Positions 41,954 through 50,809 are shown, counted from the stretch's first letter. The stretch is DNA of 64,000 bases from Nostoc sp. LEGE 06077 (GCF_015207705.1 NZ_JADEWI010000027.1:1-64000), one strand, 5' to 3'. The notes: generated by a model not told the origin, from the letters alone. A program made the numbers and translations.

Positions 41954-42772
41954 ATGGACTTTTTAACGGCCGTTCCGGCGATTACTGTTGTTTTCGCCTT
42001 GGGTGCATCTATAGGTAGCTTCATCAACGTTGTCGTTTATCGCATCCCTGCGGGGTTATCGATTCTTTGGCCACCTTCCCGTTGCCCCCATTGCTTAAAC
42101 CAGCTAAAAGCTTATGACAATGTACCCGTGCTGGGATGGTTGTGGTTACGCGGAAAATGCCGTTATTGCAAAAATAAAATAGCTGTTCGTTATCCGGTGG
42201 TAGAAGCGATAACGGGTTTAATTTTTGTGGCAATTTTTTTAGTATTTCAAATTTCCATCGCCACGTTAGGATACTGGGCTTTTTGTAGTTGGTTATTAGC
42301 CTTAGCCTTAATTGACTTAGATACCATGACTTTACCCAATGCCTTAACGCAATCAGGGTTAGTGGTAGGTTTGGGATATCAAATAATTAGCGGTTTTGTC
42401 CCAGAAGCCAGCAGCGGGGGAATAATTAGACACCTGATGATGGGGATAGTCGGTGCTGTTGTTGGTTTATGGCTATTTGATAGCATCGCCCTTGGTGGTT
42501 CAATTGTGTTAGGTAAAACCGCAATGGGCGCGGGAGATGCCAAACTCGCTGCAATGATGGGCGCTTGGCTGGGTTGGCGGTATTTGCTGTTAGCTAGTTT
42601 AATTGCCTGCGCCGTGGGAGTATTAATAGGTGGATTAGTATTGGTGCGATCGCCTAAAAAAACTGGCGTTAAAATCCCCTTCGGCCCTTTTTTAGCACTA
42701 GGCGCAATCATCACTGTCTTTACCGGGCCAGCTATCTTATCGGCTTATTTGAAATTTGCCTTTCCGTCCTAG
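41954..42772 (+). CDS. pilD: Prepilin peptidase / N-methyltransferase
   Basis: A membrane aspartic protease that processes type IV pilin precursors. It has about seven transmembrane segments. The cytoplasmic zinc-binding pairs CPHC and CRYC support the methyltransferase part. The catalytic aspartates are in DLDTMTLPN and GAGDAKL. I chose ATG 41954, giving 272 residues. A TTG start at 41939 would add five residues but lies in repeat-like sequence (TGACAAATGAC). Pilin genes are not adjacent. Confidence 0.9.
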   Translation: MDFLTAVPAITVVFALGASIGSFINVVVYRIPAGLSILWPPSRCPHCLNQLKAYDNVPVLGWLWLRGKCRYCKNKIAVRYPVVEAITGLIFVAIFLVFQISIATLGYWAFCSWLLALALIDLDTMTLPNALTQSGLVVGLGYQIISGFVPEASSGGIIRHLMMGIVGAVVGLWLFDSIALGGSIVLGKTAMGAGDAKLAAMMGAWLGWRYLLLASLIACAVGVLIGGLVLVRSPKKTGVKIPFGPFLALGAIITVFTGPAILSAYLKFAFPS

Positions 42773-42790
42773 CTAAATAATATTACGCTG

Positions 42791-42913
42791 TGTGCAACTT
42801 TCTCTCACACCTAACCCCCAACCCCTTCCCTTGTAGGGAAGGGGAGCAAGAATCAAAGCCTCTCTCCGTTTCGGGGAGAGGTTTGGAGAGGGGTTGCAAA
42901 AATAAGTTGCACA
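42791..42913. repeat. REP-like element with outer inverted ends
   Basis: An 86-bp core (42810-42895) contains two palindromes, CCCCTTCCCT/AGGGAAGGGG and CCTCTCTCCG/CGGGGAGAGG. It is bracketed by TGTGCAACTT (42791-42800) and AAGTTGCACA (42904-42913). The core recurs, nearly identical, inside the caspase gene at 44537-44622. It is a common dispersed element in cyanobacterial genomes. Confidence 0.85.
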
Positions 42914-43018
42914 TCGTGTTAATGGTATTACCATATTCTCACCGAATATTTACTCAAACACCCAGATTAACCGATACAATCGTTTAAACAGACTCTACAT
43001 TATATTTAAGCGATTTAT

Positions 43019-43423
43019 ATGGTAACTAAATCTGATATTCAGGTGACAGTTTCCCTGACGGAATTGGGTTTGGATGATGAAGAATTGCAAGCCCAAGTAC
43101 AAAATTTACTCCCCCAGTTGCGAGATGTGGATGGGGTAGAAGACGCAGATTTAGTTGCAGTTACAGAAGTACCACAAGGTTCTAAGGCGTTGGGTGGTTT
43201 TTCTTTGGGGACATTCAAAGCCCTGGTTAATCCTGCTGTTATCAAGCCTGTGTTTGAATTTTTAGGCCGTTTGTCTAACAAAACCTTTGAAATTGAAGTA
43301 GAAGCTTACGGGGAAAAATTCAAGGCGAAAGCTAGTAGCAAAGAAGATTTGATATTCATCCTCGAAAAAACCGAAACTTTATTGAACAACGCCAAAAATA
43401 GACAAGACAGCAATAATGGCTAA
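43019..43423 (+). CDS. EACC1-like conflict-system adaptor
   Basis: A 134-residue protein with an N-terminal alpha/beta part (VTVSLTELGLDDEELQAQVQ; LLPQLRDVDGVEDADLV). A Gly-rich middle (KALGGFSLGTFKALVNP) and a C-terminal beta-alpha unit (TFEIEVEAYGEKFKAKASS) follow. This matches, from memory, the effector-associated constant component 1 (EACC1) family, found next to caspase- or trypsin-like effectors in bacterial conflict systems. Its stop overlaps the caspase gene start by 8 bp (ATGGCTAA), so the two are translationally coupled. Its exact biochemical role is unknown; it is thought to link sensing and effector parts. Confidence 0.75.
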   Translation: MVTKSDIQVTVSLTELGLDDEELQAQVQNLLPQLRDVDGVEDADLVAVTEVPQGSKALGGFSLGTFKALVNPAVIKPVFEFLGRLSNKTFEIEVEAYGEKFKAKASSKEDLIFILEKTETLLNNAKNRQDSNNG

Positions 43424-45488
43424 GGTAGCACTGTTAATTGGGATTAGCGAATATGAACTAGGACTAACACCGCTACCCAATGCTGTGAATGATGTTGAGG
43501 CGATGCGGCGAGTTTTGCTAAACCCAGAAATGGGTGATTTTGCACCAGAGAATGTCACAGTGCTGAAAAATCCCCAACGGCAAGAAATGGAAGATGCTAT
43601 TTATAACTTGTATGCCCATCGTGACAAGGATGACTTGCTGCTGTTTTATTTTTCTGGACATGGAGTGACAGTTGAAAGCGGTGATTTTTACTTCTCAACT
43701 TCCATCACCAGAAAAAATCAAAACAAATTAGTCCCTACAACCGCCGTAGCTGGGACAAGTGTACATAGTTGGATGAACCAAAGCAAATCTAAGCGACAGG
43801 TAGTAATTTTAGATTGCTGCTTTAGTGGTGCTTTTGCCAGAGGTTTGACAGCAAAAGACATTGATAATATTGACCTAGAACAAAAATTAGGCGGTGAGGG
43901 TAGAGCAATTCTCACAGCTTCCTCTTCTACACAATATGCTTTTGAGTCTGATGGGTTGGACTTGTCAATTTACACTCATTATCTGGTAGAAGGCATTGAG
44001 AAAGGTGTAGCAGATTTAGATGGTGATGGTTTAATTGCGGTGGATGAATTGCACAAATATACGAAAAGCAAAGTGCAAGAAGCATCACCCGCGATGACAC
44101 CAGAATTTTATCCTGTAAAAGAAGGTTATCGGATTTTTTTGGCGAAGTCGCCCAAGGATGACCCTAAGCTGAAATATCGTCAGGAAGTGGAACGCCGGAT
44201 CAATCGTGGTAAGTTTACCATCCCGGCTCGTCGCTTGTTAAACTCATTGCGGAATCAGTTCAAGCTTGACTCTGATGTGGCTGATGCAATTGAAGCGGAA
44301 GTTAAAAAACCATATCTGGAATATCAGCGTAAATTAGAAGAATATGAAGCAACGTTGATTGAGACAATTGCAGATGATCCGAAATTGGGTGAAACAACTT
44401 TCAATGATCTTAGAGACTATCAACAACATTTAGGTTTACGAGATGAAGATGTTGCACCAATAGAAGAACGAATTCTTGGTCAACAAAAACAGTCTGTATC
44501 TGCGGAAGAATTACCTGACGCGGCGTATTCCTCAAACCTAACCCCCAGCCCCTTCCCTAGTAGGGAAGGGGAGCAAGATTCAAAGCCTCTCTCCGCTGCG
44601 GGGAGAGGTTTGGAAAGGGGTTCTACGTTACCTACAACTATTCAAACCAATCAGTTTGAATTTGAAATAGTAAAGGTAGATGCTAAAGGACAAATCATCA
44701 ACCGCAGCCAGGGACGCGCCGAGTTTTTTACCGAAGACTTGGGTAATGGCGTAATTCTAGATATGGTTGCAATTCCTGGCGGAAAATTCCTCATGGGTTC
44801 GCCAGAGAGTGAAGAGGGACGATATGACTCTGAAAGTCCGCAGCATAATGTCACTGTTCAACCCTTTTTTATGGGGAAATTTCCCGTCACCCAAGGGCAA
44901 TGGCAAGCCGTTGCTGCTTTTGATAAGGTAAATATTGATTTAGATTCTGATCCATCCTATTTTAAAGGTGCTAACCGCCCTGTAGAACAAGTTTCTTGGT
45001 ATGATGCGGTGGAGTTTTGCGATCGATTGTCAAGAGAGACTTGTAAGATATATCGCTTACCCAGTGAGGCAGAATGGGAATATGCTTGTCGTGCAGGAAC
45101 GACTACGCCGTTTTATTTTGGCGAAACGATTACGACAGAGTTAGCAAATTACAACGGCGATTACACTTACGGTTCTGCTCCCAAGGGTGAATATCGACAA
45201 AAAACAACAGAAGTTGGGCAATTTCTGACTAACCCCTTTGGTTTATTCGATATGTGTGGTAATGTATGGGAATGGTGTCAGGATGAGTGGCACGAAAATT
45301 ATAATAATGCGCCAACTGATGGCAGTGCATGGCTGGTTGAGAATGATAATGAATATCGACTGCTGCGCGGTGGTTCGTGGTACCGCAGTCCTAGGTATTG
45401 CCGTTCGGCGAATCGCAGCAGGAGTGAGGGTGACAACAGGGGCAGCTTCGTGGTTTTTCGGGTTGTGGTTGTGCGGGGCAGGACTTAG
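43416..45488 (+). CDS. Caspase-FGE fusion with putative DGR variable end
   Basis: A 690-residue putative cell-death or defence effector. The caspase-like peptidase (1-235) has catalytic His82 (YFSGHG) and Cys135 (LDCCFSGAF). A helical region follows (about 250-365; RRLLNSLRNQFKLDSDVADA). Next comes a linker translated from a REP element (about 375-402). The FGE-sulfatase domain with C-type lectin fold (about 435-690) has AIPGGKFLMGSPESEEG, RLPSEAEWEYACRAGTTTPF, GNVWEWCQDEW and RLLRGGSW. After Trp655 the residues differ from the usual N-rich pattern as expected for a DGR variable region. The gene is coupled to the EACC1-like gene, and a truncated avd follows. Binding by the lectin end could trigger the protease (inference). 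Confidence 0.85.
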   Translation: MAKVALLIGISEYELGLTPLPNAVNDVEAMRRVLLNPEMGDFAPENVTVLKNPQRQEMEDAIYNLYAHRDKDDLLLFYFSGHGVTVESGDFYFSTSITRKNQNKLVPTTAVAGTSVHSWMNQSKSKRQVVILDCCFSGAFARGLTAKDIDNIDLEQKLGGEGRAILTASSSTQYAFESDGLDLSIYTHYLVEGIEKGVADLDGDGLIAVDELHKYTKSKVQEASPAMTPEFYPVKEGYRIFLAKSPKDDPKLKYRQEVERRINRGKFTIPARRLLNSLRNQFKLDSDVADAIEAEVKKPYLEYQRKLEEYEATLIETIADDPKLGETTFNDLRDYQQHLGLRDEDVAPIEERILGQQKQSVSAEELPDAAYSSNLTPSPFPSREGEQDSKPLSAAGRGLERGSTLPTTIQTNQFEFEIVKVDAKGQIINRSQGRAEFFTEDLGNGVILDMVAIPGGKFLMGSPESEEGRYDSESPQHNVTVQPFFMGKFPVTQGQWQAVAAFDKVNIDLDSDPSYFKGANRPVEQVSWYDAVEFCDRLSRETCKIYRLPSEAEWEYACRAGTTTPFYFGETITTELANYNGDYTYGSAPKGEYRQKTTEVGQFLTNPFGLFDMCGNVWEWCQDEWHENYNNAPTDGSAWLVENDNEYRLLRGGSWYRSPRYCRSANRSRSEGDNRGSFVVFRVVVVRGRT
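44537..44622. repeat. REP copy inside the caspase-FGE gene
   Basis: An 86-bp sequence nearly identical to 42810-42895, with the same two palindromes. It is read in frame and encodes the linker between the helical region and the FGE domain (including PSPFPSREGEQ and LSAAGRGLERG). The outer inverted ends of the other copy are missing. Confidence 0.85.
45378..45485 (+). other. Putative DGR variable region and IMH-like end
   Basis: Codons 655-690 of the caspase-FGE gene. Codons that are AAC/AAT in typical templates appear as TAC, CGC, AGT, TAT, AGC, GGC and TTC, all reachable by changing A only. The 3' end (TTTTTCGGGTTGTGGTTGTG, then CGGGGCAGGACT) is almost free of A and GC-rich, like an initiation-of-mutagenic-homing site. 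No template repeat was seen in the window, so the call rests on pattern and on the adjacent avd remnant. Confidence 0.65.
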
Positions 45489-45549
45489 TAGCGCTTTATA
45501 CTCTTACCCTTTAGCCCTCTGCCCTATTTTCTTTACCCTTTTTAAACCC

Positions 45550-45564
45550 TCGCGCTCTGCGCGA
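45550..45564. repeat. Short GC hairpin downstream of the variable region
   Basis: TCGCGC (45550-45555) and GCGCGA (45559-45564) with a 3-nt loop, 62 nt after the caspase-FGE stop. DGR targets often carry a hairpin downstream of IMH that promotes homing. Here it may equally be the terminator, as T-rich sequence (TAAATTTTTTT) follows. Confidence 0.5.
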
Positions 45565-45587
45565 TAAATTTTTTTGAGATTTCACGG

Positions 45588-45809
45588 ATGAGTGATTTAC
45601 CCATAATACAGAAAACCTACGATTTAATCAAGTGGTACGTGCCAATTTTAAATCGCCTGCCCAGAGATCATAAATTATTACTGGGTAATCGAATTATTAC
45701 AGCAATCTCTCGTAGGTTGGGTGAAACGAAGTGGAATCCAATAAATGATATAAAAAAACAAAAATTCCTCAACTACAAAAATTTAAATTCACATAGTAAA
45801 GTGATGTAG
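45588..45809 (+). pseudogene. avd: Truncated avd (DGR accessory protein)
   Basis: The first 37 or so residues, [20 protein letters not shown] then [18 protein letters not shown], match the start of the four-helix-bundle Avd family, which partners the DGR reverse transcriptase. The family's usual length is about 110-130 residues. After RIIT the frame runs into repeat sequence (CGTAGGTTGGGTGAAACGAA) and ends at residue 73 without the remaining helices. It is therefore a remnant. No reverse transcriptase follows. Confidence 0.75.
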
Positions 45810-45877
45810 ATTTTTTAGTAGAACTAGAACCAGGGCGTAATTTATTAGATCGAATTGGCTTAATGCAAGATTTAGAA
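45800..45877 (+). pseudogene. Fragment of an MNT-type nucleotidyltransferase
   Basis: Twenty-six codons read [19 protein letters not shown] and on to GLMQDLE. This is the DxD metal-binding strand and the following helix of small MNT-domain nucleotidyltransferases (the MntA partner of HepT toxins). Both the upstream GS motif and the C-terminus are missing. It overlaps the end of the avd remnant in another frame. No HepT gene is nearby. Confidence 0.65.
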
Positions 45878-45900
45878 GGGAGCATCCCACTTTTTAGTTT

Positions 45901-45997
45901 GTCATTGCGAGCGCAACGAAGTGGAGCGAAGCAATCGCAAAATCACTCAACATGAACGAGTTAATGCGATTGCTTCGTCGTTCCTCCTCGCAATGAC
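45901..45997. repeat. Palindromic repeat (GTCATTGCGAG type)
   Basis: GTCATTGCGAG (45901-45911) and CTCGCAATGAC (45987-45997) are perfect inverted ends. An inner pair is GAAGCAATCGC and GCGATTGCTTC. The 97-bp element is non-coding and of a type widespread in bacterial genomes. Confidence 0.8.
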
Positions 45998-46052
45998 TTT
46001 GTGTAATTAATTCTGTCAGACTACTTATTGCAGAATGTTGGCGATCGCTATT

Positions 46053-46388
46053 TTAATTGCTACGAGTTTGCATAGCCATTTTTTCAGCTTTTAATTTACG
46101 TAGCCTTTTAACAACTGGATTAGGGTTGCGGCTTTGTTCTTCTCTCATGCGATCGCCCCACTCTAGCCAATCTTTGAGATAAGCATCTACAGCTTGTTGA
46201 TTGTGTAAGTAGTAGAGAATAGTAGCATAAACCTGCTCTAAAGTAAGTGAAGTATAGGTTTTAGCAATCTCTTCGGGAGTTTTAGCACGGAAAAGGTAGT
46301 CAAATAAAATCGTTTCAATTCCTACTCTTGTACCCTGGAGTCGAATATCATCAGGCGCAAGAAAGTTAAAGTAGTCTTCAAGCTGCAT
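46053..46388 (-). CDS. DUF433 family protein
   Basis: A 111-residue protein with the DUF433 helix-turn-helix-like fold (PDDIRLQGTRVGIETILFDY; KTPEEIAKTYTSLTLEQVYAT). DUF433 proteins are often antitoxins. The usual partner, a small PIN-like protein, is not next to it in this window. The C-terminus is basic. It lies at the edge of the remnant-rich 45.5-46 kb region. Confidence 0.85.
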   Translation of the reverse strand: MQLEDYFNFLAPDDIRLQGTRVGIETILFDYLFRAKTPEEIAKTYTSLTLEQVYATILYYLHNQQAVDAYLKDWLEWGDRMREEQSRNPNPVVKRLRKLKAEKMAMQTRSN

Positions 46389-47005
46389 AGTTCGCTAAAA
46401 ATAATATGTTGATATTATTGCCTGATCGTAACATCGAACTAATTTCAGCGATTCTTGGCAAGAGAAGTTGGGCGATCGCAAATTGAATATTCTGCACCTA
46501 GCAGGCGATCGCGTGATCTACTATAATAATATTGGTTATAAGCTTTCTGTTCGTACCTTAAGAAAGCAATTACAATTCCTAACGACTGTAACCGTCATTA
46601 CCCCATCGTCGCTTCAGCTTTTGATAATATCAGCCTGTGACTTGTATTACCCTCTTAACGAAATAGACCTGTTGGCAAGACTAATGCCACAGATGCCAAC
46701 TGCTCAGAAACTAGCACAATGATTTACAAAATATGGGGACAGCAGATTGCCGCTAGGGTTGGGTAACAGCATCTTTTCCGGGAGTTGGTATGCCAATGGA
46801 GATGACGCAAGCTAATACATTTACAAAATGATATCCGCGAGAGACTTGTATTGGTATAAGCATTTTCGTTAAGCTGGCAACCAAAGATGCAAAATAAGGT
46901 CTGAATTGCTTATAAGCGTAATTTTGGCTACGTCGTCATTTGTGTTTTGTTTTTGCTAATGACAAATGACAGTTTTCAACCCATACCCACTTGAATAAGA
47001 TAAAA
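46389..47005. other. Intergenic region upstream of accD
   Basis: About 620 bp with HIP1 sites and scattered TGACAAATGACA-type repeats near 46958-46970. A frame at 46468-46722 is open but looks random. No clear promoter was recognised. Confidence 0.5.
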
Positions 47006-47956
47006 ATGGCAAACAACGAAGAATCACGCGGTTTAAAGTCTCTGTTTGATTGGTTTGCAAATCGAAGAAAATCAGGCTCTACCAACCTGGAACGGCAAGA
47101 ACGAGAAATTGCTGACGGGCTATGGCACAAATGTTCTAAGTGTGGTGTTTTAACCTATACAAAAGATTTGAGAGCTAATCAAATGGTCTGCGTTGAATGT
47201 GGACATCATAATCGGGTAGATAGTGATGAACGCATCCGCCAATTGATAGATAACAATACTTGGCAAGCAATAGATGAGCATTTGCGACCGACTGACCCAT
47301 TACAATTCCGCGATCGCAAATCCTATAGTGATCGCTTGAGAGAAATGGAAACCAAAATCGGTCTTATAGATGCAGTGAAAACCGGTTTGGGACAAATCAA
47401 CGGAATGCCCGTAGCCTTGGGAGTGATGGACTTCCGGTTTATGGGTGGTAGTATGGGTTCCGTTGTTGGGGAAAAAATCACCCGCTTAATTGAACAAGCA
47501 ACTGGACGACGTTACCCTGTCGTTATTGTCTGCACTTCTGGTGGTGCGAGAATGCAAGAAGGTATGCTTTCTCTGATGCAGATGGCGAAAATCTCCGCAG
47601 CTTTAGACCGCCATCGTGATGCCAGATTATTGTATATTCCCGTGTTAACCAATCCTACAACTGGTGGCGTAACTGCGAGTTTTGCCATGTTAGGCGATAT
47701 TATTTTGGCAGAACCCAAATCAACCATTGGTTTTGCTGGTCGGCGAGTGATTGAGCAAACCCTCCGCGAAAAACTGCCAGATGATTTTCAGACTGCTGAA
47801 GATTTACTCAAGCATGGCTTTGTGGACGATATTGTTCCTCGCACTCAGTTAAAGAATACCTTGTCCCAGCTAATTGCTTTACATCAACCAGTTACAACCG
47901 CCCCTTCCATGATGTTGTGGGAGTCTATGACATTGAGTTCTACAGCAGTTGAGTAG
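47006..47956 (+). CDS. accD: Acetyl-CoA carboxylase carboxyltransferase beta
   Basis: This is the beta subunit of the carboxyltransferase that makes malonyl-CoA for fatty acid synthesis; it pairs with AccA. The 316-residue protein has the N-terminal four-cysteine zinc ribbon (Cys43, Cys46, Cys62, Cys65). The crotonase-fold signatures [15 protein letters not shown] and [15 protein letters not shown] follow. MANNEESRG at ATG 47006 is preferred to the frame start five codons upstream. It is convergent with the MFS gene. Confidence 0.95.
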   Translation: MANNEESRGLKSLFDWFANRRKSGSTNLERQEREIADGLWHKCSKCGVLTYTKDLRANQMVCVECGHHNRVDSDERIRQLIDNNTWQAIDEHLRPTDPLQFRDRKSYSDRLREMETKIGLIDAVKTGLGQINGMPVALGVMDFRFMGGSMGSVVGEKITRLIEQATGRRYPVVIVCTSGGARMQEGMLSLMQMAKISAALDRHRDARLLYIPVLTNPTTGGVTASFAMLGDIILAEPKSTIGFAGRRVIEQTLREKLPDDFQTAEDLLKHGFVDDIVPRTQLKNTLSQLIALHQPVTTAPSMMLWESMTLSSTAVE

Positions 47957-47957
47957 A

Positions 47958-48021
47958 AGTAAAAAGGTAAAAGTAAAAAGGTAAAAGTCTAGATTTATTT
48001 TGCCTTTTGCCTTTTGCCTTA
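47958..48021. repeat. STRR heptamer arrays between accD and MFS genes
   Basis: Four 7-bp units, AGTAAAA and AGGTAAA alternating (47958-47985), and three units of TGCCTTT/TGCCTTA (48001-48021). The second array includes the MFS stop codon. Confidence 0.75.
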
Positions 48022-49395
48022 TCTTCCTGGTTCCTGCACAAAAAACAGCGGTACAAGTGCGGCGAGGCGCAACAAGCCAGAGATGGCGAATAAACCCAGT
48101 AAACCTCCCCAAACGGCAAATTGGGCAATGAAACTACCGATAGTTGTGCCTAAAGCGCCGCTACCACCAGCCACAGCCGCTGCGATCGCAAAATAAATTG
48201 ACTGATTTTTAATTGGTGCGATCGCTAATTGCAAATTGTTATTACATAAGTCAATGGCTGCCCAAGTCACACCAGCCAAAATATGTAAAAGTGGCAACCA
48301 TAGCCAAATATCCAGTTGATTAGCATTAATTCCTAACCAAAAAATTGGTGTCAGTCCCACCAGAATCCCCACAAAAATTAAGATAGGAAGATTACCTACT
48401 CTGTCTGCTAATTTGCCCCACCAAATCAGCATCAACAAATTGGCACCAGCTTGCAAACTTCCGTAAAGCGTCACCCAACTAACATCTATACCCAGGGTAT
48501 CTAACATATAGAGATTAAAAAAAGGTGCGCTCAAGTGAACAGCAAACATCCATAAACTGATATAAATTAGCAATATTAAAAAGTTATTATTTTTCCAAAT
48601 ACTCGTATTAGGTAAAGCAACTAATTCATCTGGGTTATTTATAGGTGCAGAACCTAGAGAATTTTGCAACTGGGGATTAATATCTACCTTAAAATATTGA
48701 CAGCCGATGCTAACAATGCCAAACACCACCCCAATTAGCAGTACGACCCCATAACCTTGAATATTCCCCCCATACCAATGAGATACGACTAAACCAGCCA
48801 AAGGCAGACACAGCAAATTAGTCAAGCTAACCGCACTGTTGCGAATTCCAAAATACCTACCGCGCAATCGTCGCGGAACAATCATCGCCAACCAACTCAT
48901 CCACGATGCACAACCTAACCCACCTAAAAGATGAGTGGCTAAAACAATCAACAGCGTCATCAAAACTAACTGTTGTGAACTGATACCGCCCCAACTAAAA
49001 ATAACAATAGCGATCGCTAAAATTAGCCACACTAGACGAGCAGTTCCATATATTCCCAGCGCATAGCGAAAACGGCTAGTAGTGCGTTCTGATAAATAAG
49101 CACCCAATGGCTGAATGAGATTTACCAGCATGGGTATAGAAGATAACATCCCAAATACTACAGGACTAGCATCTAATTCCACAAGGAAATTACTGAGTAG
49201 AATCCCGCCCGTAGTAATACCAAAAACCGTTGCTAAAACTGCATCCACAGTGGAGGCTCGTAAACTAGTACGAATAGCATCCTTAGAAATACGGAAGACA
49301 GGTTTTTTGCTTGGAAGCAGTGTAGTTGGGGGCGTAACAATCTGGGGTATTTCCAGAGTCAGAGAAGCAGCTGTTTCAACCTGAACAGAATCCAT
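48019..49395 (-). CDS. MFS transporter
   Basis: A 458-residue major facilitator with about 12 membrane segments after a 50-residue cytoplasmic N-terminus. The first-loop region (LGAYLSERTTSRFRYALG) takes the place of the usual motif A. A second related loop is GKLADRVGNLP in the C-terminal half. The substrate is unknown. It is convergent with accD and divergent from the sugar-binding protein gene (152-nt gap). Confidence 0.88.
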   Translation of the reverse strand: MDSVQVETAASLTLEIPQIVTPPTTLLPSKKPVFRISKDAIRTSLRASTVDAVLATVFGITTGGILLSNFLVELDASPVVFGMLSSIPMLVNLIQPLGAYLSERTTSRFRYALGIYGTARLVWLILAIAIVIFSWGGISSQQLVLMTLLIVLATHLLGGLGCASWMSWLAMIVPRRLRGRYFGIRNSAVSLTNLLCLPLAGLVVSHWYGGNIQGYGVVLLIGVVFGIVSIGCQYFKVDINPQLQNSLGSAPINNPDELVALPNTSIWKNNNFLILLIYISLWMFAVHLSAPFFNLYMLDTLGIDVSWVTLYGSLQAGANLLMLIWWGKLADRVGNLPILIFVGILVGLTPIFWLGINANQLDIWLWLPLLHILAGVTWAAIDLCNNNLQLAIAPIKNQSIYFAIAAAVAGGSGALGTTIGSFIAQFAVWGGLLGLFAISGLLRLAALVPLFFVQEPGR

Positions 49396-49547
49396 AGTTA
49401 TATTTGAAGTAACGCACCTGGGTGCAGTTTTAGGTATAATTTTTCGTTATTTTATCTTGCTTAATCTCAACAAAAATTCAGATTTGTTAAACATCTGTCT
49501 TGAGCTACAGACGATATAAGTGAAGTGAAAGCTACTGTCATCTATCC

Positions 49548-50795
49548 GTGAAAAGAATCAGCTTGTGCAGATTTTTAGGTGTAGTAATAGGGATTGCGAT
49601 CGCTATTATTGCTTGTCACACTCTACCACTACCAACAGCAAACGCCCTCACCATCAAACTTAGTGGCTGGGCTGGTTCTCAAGTTGAGCAAAAGCTATTA
49701 AAACAAGTTTTGCAAGACTTTGAAACCCAGCATCCCAACATCAAAGTTAAATACGAAGTTATTTCTGACCAATATATGGATGTCATCAAAACCCGTTTGG
49801 TTGGAGATGCGGCTCCTGATGTCTTTTATCTTGATGCACTCGAAGCGCCTTTTTTGATGAGTCAAAATGTTTTGGAACCCTTAGATAATTACATTCAATC
49901 AGAATTTGACATAGAAGACTTTGAAGTTACCCTTTTAGATAGTTTTAAATATCAAAACCATATTTATGGGCTACCGAAAGACTATTCTACATTAGCTCTG
50001 TTTTATAACACAAAATCTTTTGCTGCGGCAGGTTTAAATACTCCACCAACAACTTGGACAGAACTACGTTCTTATTCCCAAAAATTAACAAGCAAGCTCA
50101 ACAAATATGGTTTTGGTGAATTGCCTGAATTAGCACGTCAGGGATATAAAATTAAAGCCTTTGATGGACAAATTATTGATGAGAACGGTTATGCGAATTT
50201 TGCTAGTCAAACTAGTTTACAAGGTTTGCAATTAGTTATCGACCAGTATCAAAAAGATAAATCATCTGCCCAAAAATCTGATGTTGGCACAAACTCAGGT
50301 AGCGAAATGTTTGGTCAGGGTAAAGTAGCGATGGTGATTGAAGGGAATTGGGCGATTCCTTATTTACAAGAAACCTTTCCCCAACTCAAATTTGCTACCG
50401 CAGAATTACCCAGAATTAACAATCAAAAAGGCACAATGGTTTTCACTGTCGCCTATGTTATGAACAAGCAATCTCAGCATAAAGCCGCGGCTTGGGAGTT
50501 GATTTCTTCCCTGACTGGTAAAGCGGGAATGCAAAAATGGACAGCCACAGGATTTGCACTCCCAACACGAAAATCGGTAGCACAAAAATTAGGCTACGAC
50601 AAAGATATTCTGCGAAAACCATTAGTTGCAGGAGTGAGTTATGCAACACCTTGGCAAGTTGGTCAATATCCCCAAGCAATTATGAATAATTTTGATAATC
50701 AGTTTGTCAGTGCTTTATTAGGACAACAAACATTAAATCAGGCGATGTTACGGGCGGAGAATTCTGCAAATCAGCAAATTAAAGTGATGAAGTAA
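49548..50795 (+). CDS. Sugar ABC transporter substrate-binding protein
   Basis: A 415-residue binding protein of the CUT1 (MalE/UgpB-like) family. The N-terminus is a signal peptide with a possible lipobox IIAC (Cys23); cleavage after ANA is the alternative. The mature start TIKLSGWAGSQVEQ and EAPFLMSQNVLEPLD are typical. The start is GTG. Its partners, the two permeases at 53446-55175, lie 2.65 kb further on, beyond an opposite-strand AAA+ gene. No ATPase gene is in the locus, so a shared one (MsiK-like) must serve it. Confidence 0.9.
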   Translation: MKRISLCRFLGVVIGIAIAIIACHTLPLPTANALTIKLSGWAGSQVEQKLLKQVLQDFETQHPNIKVKYEVISDQYMDVIKTRLVGDAAPDVFYLDALEAPFLMSQNVLEPLDNYIQSEFDIEDFEVTLLDSFKYQNHIYGLPKDYSTLALFYNTKSFAAAGLNTPPTTWTELRSYSQKLTSKLNKYGFGELPELARQGYKIKAFDGQIIDENGYANFASQTSLQGLQLVIDQYQKDKSSAQKSDVGTNSGSEMFGQGKVAMVIEGNWAIPYLQETFPQLKFATAELPRINNQKGTMVFTVAYVMNKQSQHKAAAWELISSLTGKAGMQKWTATGFALPTRKSVAQKLGYDKDILRKPLVAGVSYATPWQVGQYPQAIMNNFDNQFVSALLGQQTLNQAMLRAENSANQQIKVMK

Positions 50796-50809
50796 ATACA
50801 TTAAAGTAG

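Noticed and set aside
46468-46722. 84-codon frame upstream of accD
   Set aside because: TTG start without ribosome site, HIP1 sites inside, no recognisable domain; looks like a chance frame.
45489-47005. DGR reverse transcriptase and template repeat
   Set aside because: Searched both strands by eye for a YxDD-type frame and for an AAC-rich copy of 45378-45485; none was found here.
47958-48021. Possible CRISPR array
   Set aside because: Units are 7 bp, contiguous and without spacers; these are STRR-type arrays. No cas gene is in the window.
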